From NCBI RefSeq assembly GCF_052119585.1, contig NZ_JBGQOJ010000004.1, positions 150,971 to 214,970 on the forward strand: DNA of 64,000 nt, read 5' to 3'. A program made the position numbers and the translations under genes. Under the pieces are notes generated by a model that worked only from the letters and a program-made list of their open reading frames with translations, was not told the DNA's origin and ran no database searches. This stretch comes from JBGQOJ01 sp052119585. GTDB lineage: Bacteria > Pseudomonadota > Alphaproteobacteria > Rhodobacterales > Rhodobacteraceae. Shown here piece by piece: positions 44,008 to 51,598 of the stretch (the stretch's first letter is position 1; each line of letters begins with the position of its first letter).

Positions 44008-44798
44008 TCCGTTTCCCTTAATTTGGCCTGCACCATCAAAAGGTCATGCCATGCCTCGCGTTTGAATTCCGGCGACCGCACCAGATAGGCGGGGTGAAAC
44101 ATCGGCAGGGCGGGCGTGTCGAACGCCTTGGTCCATGCGCCGCGCAAACGGGTGATCCCCTTTTCCCCCAGCACCGCCTGACAGGAAATATTACCCATCA
44201 GAACAACCACATCCGGGTTCACAAGCTCTACATGCCGCTTCAGGAACGGCAACATCATCGCTATTTCCTGCGGCTTCGGCTCTCGGTTCTGGGGGGGGCG
44301 CCACGGCATGACATTGGTGACATAGATCGAGGCCGCATCTTCCAAACTCCGCCCAAGCCCGATTGCCGCGAACATCTTGTCCAGCATATGCCCGGCCTGC
44401 CCGACAAAGGGTTTACCCTCCAGATCCTCCTCGCGGCCTGGCGCCTCGCCGATTACCATGACGCGCGCCTTCGGGTTACCGTCGGCGAACACCAGATTGC
44501 GCGCACCGCGCTTCAACTCGCATCCCTCGAACGCGGCCATCGCTGCCCTTAGCCCGTCAAGATCCTGCGCCGACGCAGCCGCCTGCGCGGCAACGGCGAC
44601 CCAGTCGACATCGGGCACGGCAATGGGCGCACCGGCCGCCGCCGCCTTTGGCGCAGGTTCGGCACCCGCCTGCAGAACTGCGGGCTTTGGCAGGGTTGCA
44701 ACCGCTTCGTACCGGTTGACCGGCGCGTCGCAGATCGCCTCGTCTGCGCCCAGCTCGATCAGCCAGTCCAAAGCCGCTTTTGCAGCGTAAAAATCCAT
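44004..44798 (-). CDS. Uracil-DNA glycosylase, family 4-like
   Basis: 264 residues from the ATG at 44798, which has GGAG six bases upstream; another ATG at 44810 is in frame. It has a variable Ala/Pro-rich N-terminus, then motif 1 GEAPGREEDLEGKPFVGQAG and motif 2 MFHPAYLVR. It removes uracil from DNA. In the classical family four cysteines hold an iron-sulfur cluster. Here CxxC reads CELK and the third cysteine position reads AMM, so the cluster is probably absent. It overlaps moaB by four bases. Confidence 0.85.
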   Translation of the reverse strand: MDFYAAKAALDWLIELGADEAICDAPVNRYEAVATLPKPAVLQAGAEPAPKAAAAGAPIAVPDVDWVAVAAQAAASAQDLDGLRAAMAAFEGCELKRGARNLVFADGNPKARVMVIGEAPGREEDLEGKPFVGQAGHMLDKMFAAIGLGRSLEDAASIYVTNVMPWRPPQNREPKPQEIAMMLPFLKRHVELVNPDVVVLMGNISCQAVLGEKGITRLRGAWTKAFDTPALPMFHPAYLVRSPEFKREAWHDLLMVQAKLRETE

Positions 44799-44895
44799 GT
44801 GCGACTCCATCCGCCAAAGGTAGGGCCACAACGGGCCAACGTAAATGGCGATTGCATCGCAGGGGCACCTGTCACACGCGGAACCGAAAACAACG

Positions 44896-44923
44896 TTGAT
44901 GGCGCCGCCACCTTTGCTATAAG
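44896..44923 (+). promoter_or_regulatory. Candidate sigma-70-type promoter of pyrB
   Basis: TTGATG at 44896-44901, a 16-base spacer and TATAAG at 44918-44923, 22 bp before the pyrB ATG. The match is good and the position fits, giving a short leader. Confidence 0.5.
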
Positions 44924-44945
44924 CAAGAAAATCCAAGGGGGCCCT

Positions 44946-45908
44946 ATGTCGTTCCGCGCAAAACATCTTTTGGGGATAGAGCATCTTCGCCCCGAAGAAA
45001 TCGTCACTCTGCTGGATCTCGCTGACACATATGTCGACCTGAACCGCCGTTCGATCAAGCGATCCAACGTGTTGCAGGGGCTGACCCAGATCAACATGTT
45101 CTTCGAGAATTCCACCCGCACGCAGGCCAGCTTTGAAATCGCGGGCAAGCGTCTTGGGGCGGATGTGATGAATATGTCGATGCAGGCGTCCAGCATCAAA
45201 AAGGGCGAGACCCTGATTGATACGGCGCTGACATTGAACGCGATGCACCCCGACCTTCTGGTCGTGCGGCACCCGCATTCGGGGGCGGTGAACCTGCTGG
45301 CGGAAAAGGTGAATTGCGCCGTGCTGAACGCGGGCGACGGCAAGCATGAACACCCGACGCAGGCGTTGCTGGATGCGCTGACGATCCGCCGCGCCAAAGG
45401 CCGCCTGCACCGCCTGAACATTGCGATTTGCGGCGATATCGCCCATTCCCGCGTGGCGCGGTCGAATATCCTGCTGCTGGGTAAAATGGAAAACCGCATT
45501 CGCCTGATCGGGCCACCCACCCTGATGCCAACCGGCATCGAGCACTTTGGCGTCGAGGTTTACGATGACATGCGCAAAGGGCTGGACGGTGTCGATGTGG
45601 TCATGATGCTGCGGCTTCAAAAAGAACGAATGGATGGTGGTTTCATCCCGTCAGAGCGCGAATATTACCACCGATATGGTCTGGACACCGAAAAGCTGGC
45701 CTTTGCCAAGGATGACGCGATTGTCATGCACCCCGGCCCGATGAACCGCGGGGTCGAGATCGACGGCACCCTTGCCGACGACATCAACCGCAGCGTCATA
45801 CAGGAACAGGTGGAAATGGGCGTCGCCGTCCGCATGGCGGCAATGGATTTGCTGGCCCGCAATCTGAAGGCCGAACGCGGCGCGCGCGCGACAGGGGTGA
45901 TGGTATGA
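44946..45908 (+). CDS. pyrB: Aspartate carbamoyltransferase catalytic subunit
   Basis: 320 residues from MSFRAKHLLGIEHL. First committed pyrimidine step, carbamoyl phosphate plus aspartate. The carbamoyl-phosphate motif is FENSTRTQASFE (about residues 56-67). Later HPTQALLDAL, and the aspartate loop RLQKERMDGG with HPGPMNRGVE near the C-terminus. It overlaps the dihydroorotase-like gene by four bases, the arrangement seen where PyrB and a non-catalytic PyrC homologue form one complex. Confidence 0.96.
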   Translation: MSFRAKHLLGIEHLRPEEIVTLLDLADTYVDLNRRSIKRSNVLQGLTQINMFFENSTRTQASFEIAGKRLGADVMNMSMQASSIKKGETLIDTALTLNAMHPDLLVVRHPHSGAVNLLAEKVNCAVLNAGDGKHEHPTQALLDALTIRRAKGRLHRLNIAICGDIAHSRVARSNILLLGKMENRIRLIGPPTLMPTGIEHFGVEVYDDMRKGLDGVDVVMMLRLQKERMDGGFIPSEREYYHRYGLDTEKLAFAKDDAIVMHPGPMNRGVEIDGTLADDINRSVIQEQVEMGVAVRMAAMDLLARNLKAERGARATGVMV

Positions 45909-47176
45909 AAATCCTTCTGACAAACGCACGGCTGATCGACCCCGAACATGGCGAAAGCACAGGTGCGCTGCTGATCGCGGATGGCAAGATCGCGGCAATC
46001 GGTGAAATCGCTGTGCCCAAAGGTGCCACTGTTATCGACTGCAACGGGAAATGCCTTGCCCCCGGCATCGTTGATATCGGCGTCAAGATTTGCGAACCGG
46101 GCGAGCGGCACAAGGAATCCTTCCGCTCGGCGGGCCTGGCTGCGGCGGCAGGCGGTGTGACCACGATGGTCACCCGACCCGATACAACGCCCGCCATCGA
46201 CAGCCCCGAAACATTGGAATTCGTCACCCGCCGCGCACAAGAGGCATCGCCGGTGCGCATTCGCCCCATGGCCGCCCTAACCAAAGGCCGTAACGGGCAC
46301 GAGATGACAGAAATCGGGTTCCTGCTGGACGCGGGTGCCGTTGCGTTTACCGATTGCGACCATGTCGTGCAAAACACCAAGGTTTTCAGCCGCTGCCTGA
46401 CCTATGCACGCAGCCTTGGCGCATTGGTCATCGCACATCCACAGGACCCCAGCCTGTCTGACGGCGCGGCCTGCACCTCTGGCAAATTCGCCTCGCTCAA
46501 GGGGCTGCCCGCCGTGACGCCCATGGCCGAACGCATGGGGCTGGACCGCGACATGACACTGGTCGAAATGACCGGCGCCAGATACCACGCCGACCAGATC
46601 ACCACCGCCCGCGCCTTGCCCGCGCTGGAACGGGCGAAAAAGAACGGGCTGGATGTGACCGCCGGGGTCAGCATCCACCACCTGACACTGAACGAATACG
46701 ACGTGGGCGATTACCGCACGTTCTTCAAGGTGAAACCGCCGCTGCGCTCGGAAGAGGACCGCGTGGCAATGGTCGAGGCCGTGGCAAGCGGGCTGATCGA
46801 CATCATCAGTTCCATGCACACGCCGCAGGACGAGGAAAGCAAGCGCCTGCCATTCGAAGAGGCCGCATCCGGTGCCGTCGCATTGGAAACCCTGCTGCCC
46901 GCCGCGATGCGCCTTTATCATGCGGGCGCGCTGGACCTGCCGACGCTGTTCCGCGCCTTGTCGCTGAACCCGTCAAAGCGGCTGGGGCTGGACACTGGCC
47001 GCCTGACCGTCGGCGCACCCGCCGATCTGGTGCTGTTCGATCCCGACGCACCCTTCGTCATGGACCGCAGCACGCTGCTGTCGAAATCAAAGAACACGCC
47101 ATTCGACGGCCAACGGATGCAGGGCCGCGTTATGGCCACCTTTGTTGGCGGCACCCAAGTATTCGGAGAGAACTGA
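45905..47176 (+). CDS. pyrC: Dihydroorotase-like protein lacking the metal ligands (probable non-catalytic PyrB partner)
   Basis: 423 residues with the full amidohydrolase barrel of long dihydroorotases. The HxH metal motif after PG(I/L)VD, normally DxHVHxREPG, reads DIGVKICEPG, so both histidines are gone. The second His survives in VIAHPQDPSL but E has become Q. The catalytic Asp region SDHAPH reads SMHTPQ. The same loss defines the PyrC' subunits that stabilise ATCase in Pseudomonas. I infer a structural role with PyrB; an active dihydroorotase should be encoded elsewhere. Confidence 0.85.
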   Translation: MKILLTNARLIDPEHGESTGALLIADGKIAAIGEIAVPKGATVIDCNGKCLAPGIVDIGVKICEPGERHKESFRSAGLAAAAGGVTTMVTRPDTTPAIDSPETLEFVTRRAQEASPVRIRPMAALTKGRNGHEMTEIGFLLDAGAVAFTDCDHVVQNTKVFSRCLTYARSLGALVIAHPQDPSLSDGAACTSGKFASLKGLPAVTPMAERMGLDRDMTLVEMTGARYHADQITTARALPALERAKKNGLDVTAGVSIHHLTLNEYDVGDYRTFFKVKPPLRSEEDRVAMVEAVASGLIDIISSMHTPQDEESKRLPFEEAASGAVALETLLPAAMRLYHAGALDLPTLFRALSLNPSKRLGLDTGRLTVGAPADLVLFDPDAPFVMDRSTLLSKSKNTPFDGQRMQGRVMATFVGGTQVFGEN

Positions 47177-47784
47177 TGCCGCTTATCGAACATAGCCCGC
47201 TTCTGCTGGGTCTGGTGGCCCTGCTTGCCTACCTTCTGGGGTCGGTGCCCTTTGGCATTGTCATGGCGCGGATCTTTGGGCTGGGGGATCTTCGCGCGAT
47301 CGGTTCAGGCAATATCGGCGCGACCAATGTCCTGCGAACCGGTAACAAAACCGCCGCGTTTCTGACCCTTGTTCTGGACGCAGGCAAAGGCGGCATCGCG
47401 GTTCTTGCCGCGCGTGCGGCTCTGGGCGAAGACGCGGCGCAAGTCGCCGGTCTCTTTGCGTTTCTGGGGCATTGCTTTCCGGTTTATCTGCGCTTCAGGG
47501 GCGGCAAGGGCGTTGCGACGTTCCTTGGCATCCTTTTGGCAATTCATTGGCCCATCGGCCTGGCCGCCTGCGCCACATGGGCCGTTTCAGCCGCCGTTCT
47601 GCGCTATTCATCATTGTCCGCGCTGATGGCGGCAGGGCTGACGCCGCTTTGGTTGTTCTTGATGGGATACGGCAGCGCCTTCTTTCTGGCGGTGGCATTG
47701 GCGATCGTGATCTATGTCCGCCATTGGCCGAATATCCAGCGTCTGCACGAGGGAACAGAACCCAGGATTGGCAAAAAGGGCTGA
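47176..47784 (+). CDS. plsY: Acyl-phosphate:glycerol-3-phosphate acyltransferase
   Basis: 202 residues, five to seven membrane helices. PlsY motifs: SVPFGIVMARIFGLGDLRAIGSGNIGATNVLRTG (motif 1, about residue 22), HCFPVYLRFRGGKGVAT (motif 2, about 100). It makes lysophosphatidic acid, the substrate of PlsC at 3.5-4.2 kb. It shares a base with the end of the dihydroorotase-like gene and is followed by a strong bidirectional terminator. Confidence 0.94.
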   Translation: MPLIEHSPLLLGLVALLAYLLGSVPFGIVMARIFGLGDLRAIGSGNIGATNVLRTGNKTAAFLTLVLDAGKGGIAVLAARAALGEDAAQVAGLFAFLGHCFPVYLRFRGGKGVATFLGILLAIHWPIGLAACATWAVSAAVLRYSSLSALMAAGLTPLWLFLMGYGSAFFLAVALAIVIYVRHWPNIQRLHEGTEPRIGKKG

Positions 47785-47805
47785 TCCTTTCCGCTCTTCT
47801 CGGTC

Positions 47806-47872
47806 AAAATACTCTCGCGCGAAACGCAAAACCCCCGGTAAAAGATTTTGCGCTTCGCGCGAGGATATTTTT
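47806..47872. terminator. Bidirectional hairpin terminator between plsY and gshA
   Basis: CTCGCGCGAA and CGCAAAA on the left pair with TTTTGCG and TTCGCGCGAG on the right across a short C-rich loop. Outside the stem lie AAAATA and TATTTTT, giving a T-tract in each direction. It separates the convergent plsY and gshA. The GCGAGGATATTTTTAAA end resembles a repeat often seen at gene ends in this family. Confidence 0.75.
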
Positions 47873-47889
47873 AAAATAAAGAACTGAAA

Positions 47890-49260
47890 TCAGTAGCTGT
47901 ATTCATTGTAGATCCGGGTCAGATCGCCCTTCCATTCGCCATGGAATTTCTCGAGCAATTCATCCGCAGGGGTGCGGCCTGTCTCGACTGTTTCCTTAAG
48001 GGCGTTCAGGAAATGGGTTTCGTCAGGGATCATACCGCCGGCACCGGGGCGTGCGCGCGCCTTCAGGCCCGCATCGGCAATCGCCACGACTTCTTTCGCA
48101 AGGTCGTGCATTTTGATGCCGTTCACCTCGGCCTGAAGCCCGGATTCGGAGGCCGCCACGCGCAGCGCCTCGCGTGTTTCGGCATCCCAATCCTTGGCCA
48201 GATCCCAAGCGGCATCCAACGCGCCCTGATCGTAGGTCAGACCGACCCAAAGCGCAGGCAGCGCGCACAGGCGGCGCCACGGGCCACCATCGGCGCCGCG
48301 CATCTCGATGAATTTTTTCAAACGCGCTTCGGGAAAGACGGTTGTCAGGTGATCGGCCCAATCGGACAGGGTCGGCATTTCGCCCGGCAGCGCGGGCAGC
48401 TGCCCTTTCAGGAAATCGCGGAATGACTGGCCCAGCGCATCGATGTATTTTCCATCGCGGTAGACGAAATACATCGGCACATCGAGAACGTATTGCACCC
48501 ATGCCTCGAAGCCGAAACTGTCGTCGAACACAAAGGGCAGCATTCCGGTGCGCGCGTTGTCCAGGCCCCGCCAAACGCGGCTGCGCCAAGATTTGTGGCC
48601 GTTGACCTTGCCGTCGAAGAACGGCGAATTGGCGAACAGCGCGGTCGCAACGGGTTGCAGGGCAAGCGCCACGCGCATTTTCTGCACCATGTCCGCCTCT
48701 GTCTCGAAGTCCAGATTCACCTGAACGGTGCAGGTCCGGTACATCATCTGGGTGCCATGGGTGCCAACGCGCCCCATGTAATCCGTCATCAGGCGATAGC
48801 GCCCTTTGGGCATCATCGGCATCTGCTCGTGCGACCAGATCGGCGCGGCGCCAAGCCCGATGAAACCGACGCCCATGGCATCGGCGACCGACTGCACCTC
48901 TTTCAGGTGGTGGTTCACCTCGTCGCAGGTCTCGTGGATGGTTTCCAGCGGCGCGCCGGACAGTTCAAGCTGGCCACCCGGTTCAAGGCTGACGTTCGCG
49001 CCGTCCTTGACCAGACCGATGATATGCTCGCCCTCCATCACGGGGGCCCAGTGATACCGGTCGCGCAGCGCCTCGAGAATCGCGCGGATGCTTTGCGGCC
49101 CGTCGTAGGGCAGCGGCGCAAGCGTCTCTTTGATGTAGCCGAACTTTTCGTGCTCGGTTCCGATCCGCCAGTCTTCTTTGGGCTTGCAGCCGGATGCCAG
49201 ATATTCAGCGAGCTGGCTTTCGTGTTCAATCGGGCCACCGCCGGTTTGTGGAATAGACAT
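47890..49260 (-). CDS. gshA: Glutamate-cysteine ligase
   Basis: 456 residues, the alphaproteobacterial/plant type of GshA. First step of glutathione synthesis. Recognisable parts are GTEHEKFGYIKETLAPLPYDG, LEPGGQLELSGAP and MTDYMGRVGTHGTQMMYRTCTVQVNLDF, which carry glutamate and ATP contacts, and MRGADGGPWRRLCALPALW. It follows rsmE and a small membrane protein on the same strand. Confidence 0.94.
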   Translation of the reverse strand: MSIPQTGGGPIEHESQLAEYLASGCKPKEDWRIGTEHEKFGYIKETLAPLPYDGPQSIRAILEALRDRYHWAPVMEGEHIIGLVKDGANVSLEPGGQLELSGAPLETIHETCDEVNHHLKEVQSVADAMGVGFIGLGAAPIWSHEQMPMMPKGRYRLMTDYMGRVGTHGTQMMYRTCTVQVNLDFETEADMVQKMRVALALQPVATALFANSPFFDGKVNGHKSWRSRVWRGLDNARTGMLPFVFDDSFGFEAWVQYVLDVPMYFVYRDGKYIDALGQSFRDFLKGQLPALPGEMPTLSDWADHLTTVFPEARLKKFIEMRGADGGPWRRLCALPALWVGLTYDQGALDAAWDLAKDWDAETREALRVAASESGLQAEVNGIKMHDLAKEVVAIADAGLKARARPGAGGMIPDETHFLNALKETVETGRTPADELLEKFHGEWKGDLTRIYNEYSY

Positions 49261-49322
49261 TGAGAGGCTCCGATCGGATCAGGTTTTCAGGGGGACAGAC
49301 GTGTAAGGATTTGCGGGTGAAG

Positions 49323-49835
49323 TCAATGCAGTCGCGCAGGCTCTTTCCGCCAGATCACAACAGGGTGTTCCGCGTTATCGGCAAGAGCGTTCAGCATCCG
49401 GGGCACATCCAGTCCTTTCAACGTCGCAAAGGCATCGAATAACAGATCGGCTCCTTCGGCTTTTGTCGGGATCGACAGCGGCGGCGCGCCCGGCTCTGTC
49501 AGTCGCCAGTGCTGTGCGACACCGGCACCGACAAGCTCGATCAGCGTCACGGCACCAAGCGAGATGACCCCGCCATTCAACGGCCCGTAATAGGTTACTT
49601 GCGCCTCGTCGATCTGCACAACGCCCGGCCCGCCGGACCCGATGCGAAAACGGGCGCGCTGCAGGCCCGCAAAGACCAGAACCGCACCTGCAATCACAAC
49701 ACAGGTTCCAAGGATGCGAACGAACCCGATCCCCGCGACGGCAAGCCAGATGCCTAAAAGCCCAAGCACCAGTCCGGCCACGGCCTCGCGCCAGCGCCAA
49801 AGACGCGCACGGGCGGCGGGACGAATGAAACTCAA
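49323..49835 (-). CDS. Membrane protein of unknown function between rsmE and gshA
   Basis: 170 residues if started at the TTG at 49835, which overlaps the rsmE stop (TTGA) and has a GGGGATTGGGG stretch upstream. Two membrane spans near the start (about residues 19-38 and 42-60), then a small beta-rich domain (YYGPLNGGVISLGAVTLIELVG). The function is unknown. The frame continues far upstream inside rsmE, but this overlap is the natural start. Confidence 0.65.
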   Translation of the reverse strand: MSFIRPAARARLWRWREAVAGLVLGLLGIWLAVAGIGFVRILGTCVVIAGAVLVFAGLQRARFRIGSGGPGVVQIDEAQVTYYGPLNGGVISLGAVTLIELVGAGVAQHWRLTEPGAPPLSIPTKAEGADLLFDAFATLKGLDVPRMLNALADNAEHPVVIWRKEPARLH

Positions 49836-50557
49836 CCCCAATCCCCCAGTGCACTTTGCCACATCGTCAGTGCCGCAACCGCCGCCGTGTCCGCCCGCAA
49901 TATCCGCGGTCCAAGGCTGATTGATACGGCAAATGGCAAGGACCGCAGGCGCGACCGCTCTTTTTCCGAAAACCCACCCTCGGGGCCGATCAGAATCGCC
50001 CATTTGCCCGGCTTTGCGTCGCGCAGGGTCAACGCCGCGCCAACCAGCGTCTCGTCGCAGAACATCAGTTGGCGGTCATCGGGCCAGTCGGTCAGCAGGC
50101 GGTCAAGTTTCGTCAGATCCGCGACCACCGGAACACAGGTGCCGCCGCATTGCTCTGCCGCCTCTACCGCATGCGCCTGAAGGCGATCCTGCCGGATCCG
50201 TTCGGAATTGGTGTGGTCGGTTTGCACGGGCATGATCCGTGCGGCCCCCATCTCTGTCGCTTTTTCAACGATGAAATCGGTGCGGGCCTTTTTGATCGGC
50301 GCGAACAACAGCCACAGATCGGGCGGCAGGTGCAGCGGCCGGGTCTGTTCCTTGCACAGCAGGATGCCGCCGCGCTTTCCCGCATCCACAACTTCGGCAC
50401 GCCATTCGCCGCTGGACCCGTTGAACAACAGCACCTGCGCCCCCAGCCCAAGGCGCATGACGCCGAACAAATAATGCGCCTGCTCTCGGGATACGGGAAC
50501 AGATTGCCCCACCCCAAGTGCATGTTCTACAAACAACCTGATCTTTGCATCCGACAT
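49832..50557 (-). CDS. rsmE: 16S rRNA m3U1498 methyltransferase
   Basis: 241 residues from MSDAKIRLFVEH. It methylates U1498 of 16S rRNA. N-terminal PUA-like part (HYLFGVMRLGLGAQVLLF), then the SPOUT knot with IGPEGGFSEKER and ISLGPRILRADTAAVAAL. The start is only 12 bp from the divergent ubiA start. Confidence 0.95.
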   Translation of the reverse strand: MSDAKIRLFVEHALGVGQSVPVSREQAHYLFGVMRLGLGAQVLLFNGSSGEWRAEVVDAGKRGGILLCKEQTRPLHLPPDLWLLFAPIKKARTDFIVEKATEMGAARIMPVQTDHTNSERIRQDRLQAHAVEAAEQCGGTCVPVVADLTKLDRLLTDWPDDRQLMFCDETLVGAALTLRDAKPGKWAILIGPEGGFSEKERSRLRSLPFAVSISLGPRILRADTAAVAALTMWQSALGDWG

Positions 50558-50569
50558 GAGGCTGACATT

Positions 50570-51553
50570 ATGACCGAGTTCACGAAAACGCCAGAGGCCA
50601 AGGACACCGGCGCAAGCGGCGCGGTGTCGGATGCCGTTACGGGCAACTGGGTGGACCGGCTTGCCCCTGAATGGACGCGCCCCTATCTGCGGCTTAGCAG
50701 GGCGGACCGACCCATCGGGACATGGCTGTTGCTGTTGCCCTGCTGGTGGTCGGTCCTGCTGGCGTCGCTGCATGACGGGCAGTTTGGCCTTTTCGATCTA
50801 TGGATCATCGGCGGATGCGGTATCGGCGCGGTTTTGATGCGGGGGGCGGGGTGCACATGGAACGACATCACCGACCGCGACTTTGACGGGCGGGTAGAGC
50901 GCACAAGGTCGCGGCCGATCCCGTCGGGGCAGGTCAGTGTCAGACAGGCGCTTGTCTGGATGGCGCTACAGGCGCTGATCGCTTTCGGGGTTCTGCTGAC
51001 ATTCAACATCACCGCGATCGCACTTGGCATCGGCTCGCTTGTGCTGGTCGCGATCTATCCGTCTGCCAAGCGGTTCACCTGGTGGCCGCAGGTCTTTCTG
51101 GGGCTGGCATTCAACTGGGGCGCGTTACTGGCATGGACGGCGCATACCGGTAGCCTGGGCTGGCCCGCTGTGCTGCTTTATGCAGGCGGCATCAGCTGGA
51201 CCCTGTTTTACGACACGATCTATGCGCATCAGGATAAGGAGGACGACGCCCTGATCGGGGTGAAATCCACGGCCCGCCTTTTTGCGGACAAGACCAACAT
51301 CTGGTTGCGGTTCTTTATGGTGGTCAGCGTGGCCCTGCTGGCGGCGTCTGTTGTCTCCGCGATGCTGCCCGACGCGAACGTTCTGGCGCTGACCATGGCG
51401 TTGTGCGGCGTCTGGGCATTCGGCTGGCACCTTGCTTGGCAAATGCGCAAGCTTGACGCGGATAATCCCGACGTATGCCTGCGCCTGTTCAGGTCCAACC
51501 GCGATGCCGGCCTGATTCCTGCGCTGTTTCTTGCCGTATCACTTTTCATTTGA
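50570..51553 (+). CDS. ubiA: 4-hydroxybenzoate polyprenyltransferase
   Basis: 327 residues, about eight membrane helices. It attaches the polyprenyl chain (made by IspB) to 4-hydroxybenzoate in ubiquinone synthesis. The two Asp-rich motifs are CTWNDITDRDFDGRVERTRSRP (about residue 105) and YDTIYAHQDKEDD (about residue 218). The frame extends far upstream across rsmE, but MTEFTKTPEAK at 50570 is the sensible start. Confidence 0.95.
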   Translation: MTEFTKTPEAKDTGASGAVSDAVTGNWVDRLAPEWTRPYLRLSRADRPIGTWLLLLPCWWSVLLASLHDGQFGLFDLWIIGGCGIGAVLMRGAGCTWNDITDRDFDGRVERTRSRPIPSGQVSVRQALVWMALQALIAFGVLLTFNITAIALGIGSLVLVAIYPSAKRFTWWPQVFLGLAFNWGALLAWTAHTGSLGWPAVLLYAGGISWTLFYDTIYAHQDKEDDALIGVKSTARLFADKTNIWLRFFMVVSVALLAASVVSAMLPDANVLALTMALCGVWAFGWHLAWQMRKLDADNPDVCLRLFRSNRDAGLIPALFLAVSLFI

Positions 51554-51598
51554 TTGATCCCACAAGGTCTGCGCCCTAGACAGGGGGCAACGGAAACA

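Noticed and set aside
44799..45620. N-terminal extension of the uracil-DNA glycosylase frame across pyrB
   Set aside because: The frame is open by chance on the strand opposite pyrB. The glycosylase start with GGAG at 44798 fits the family size.
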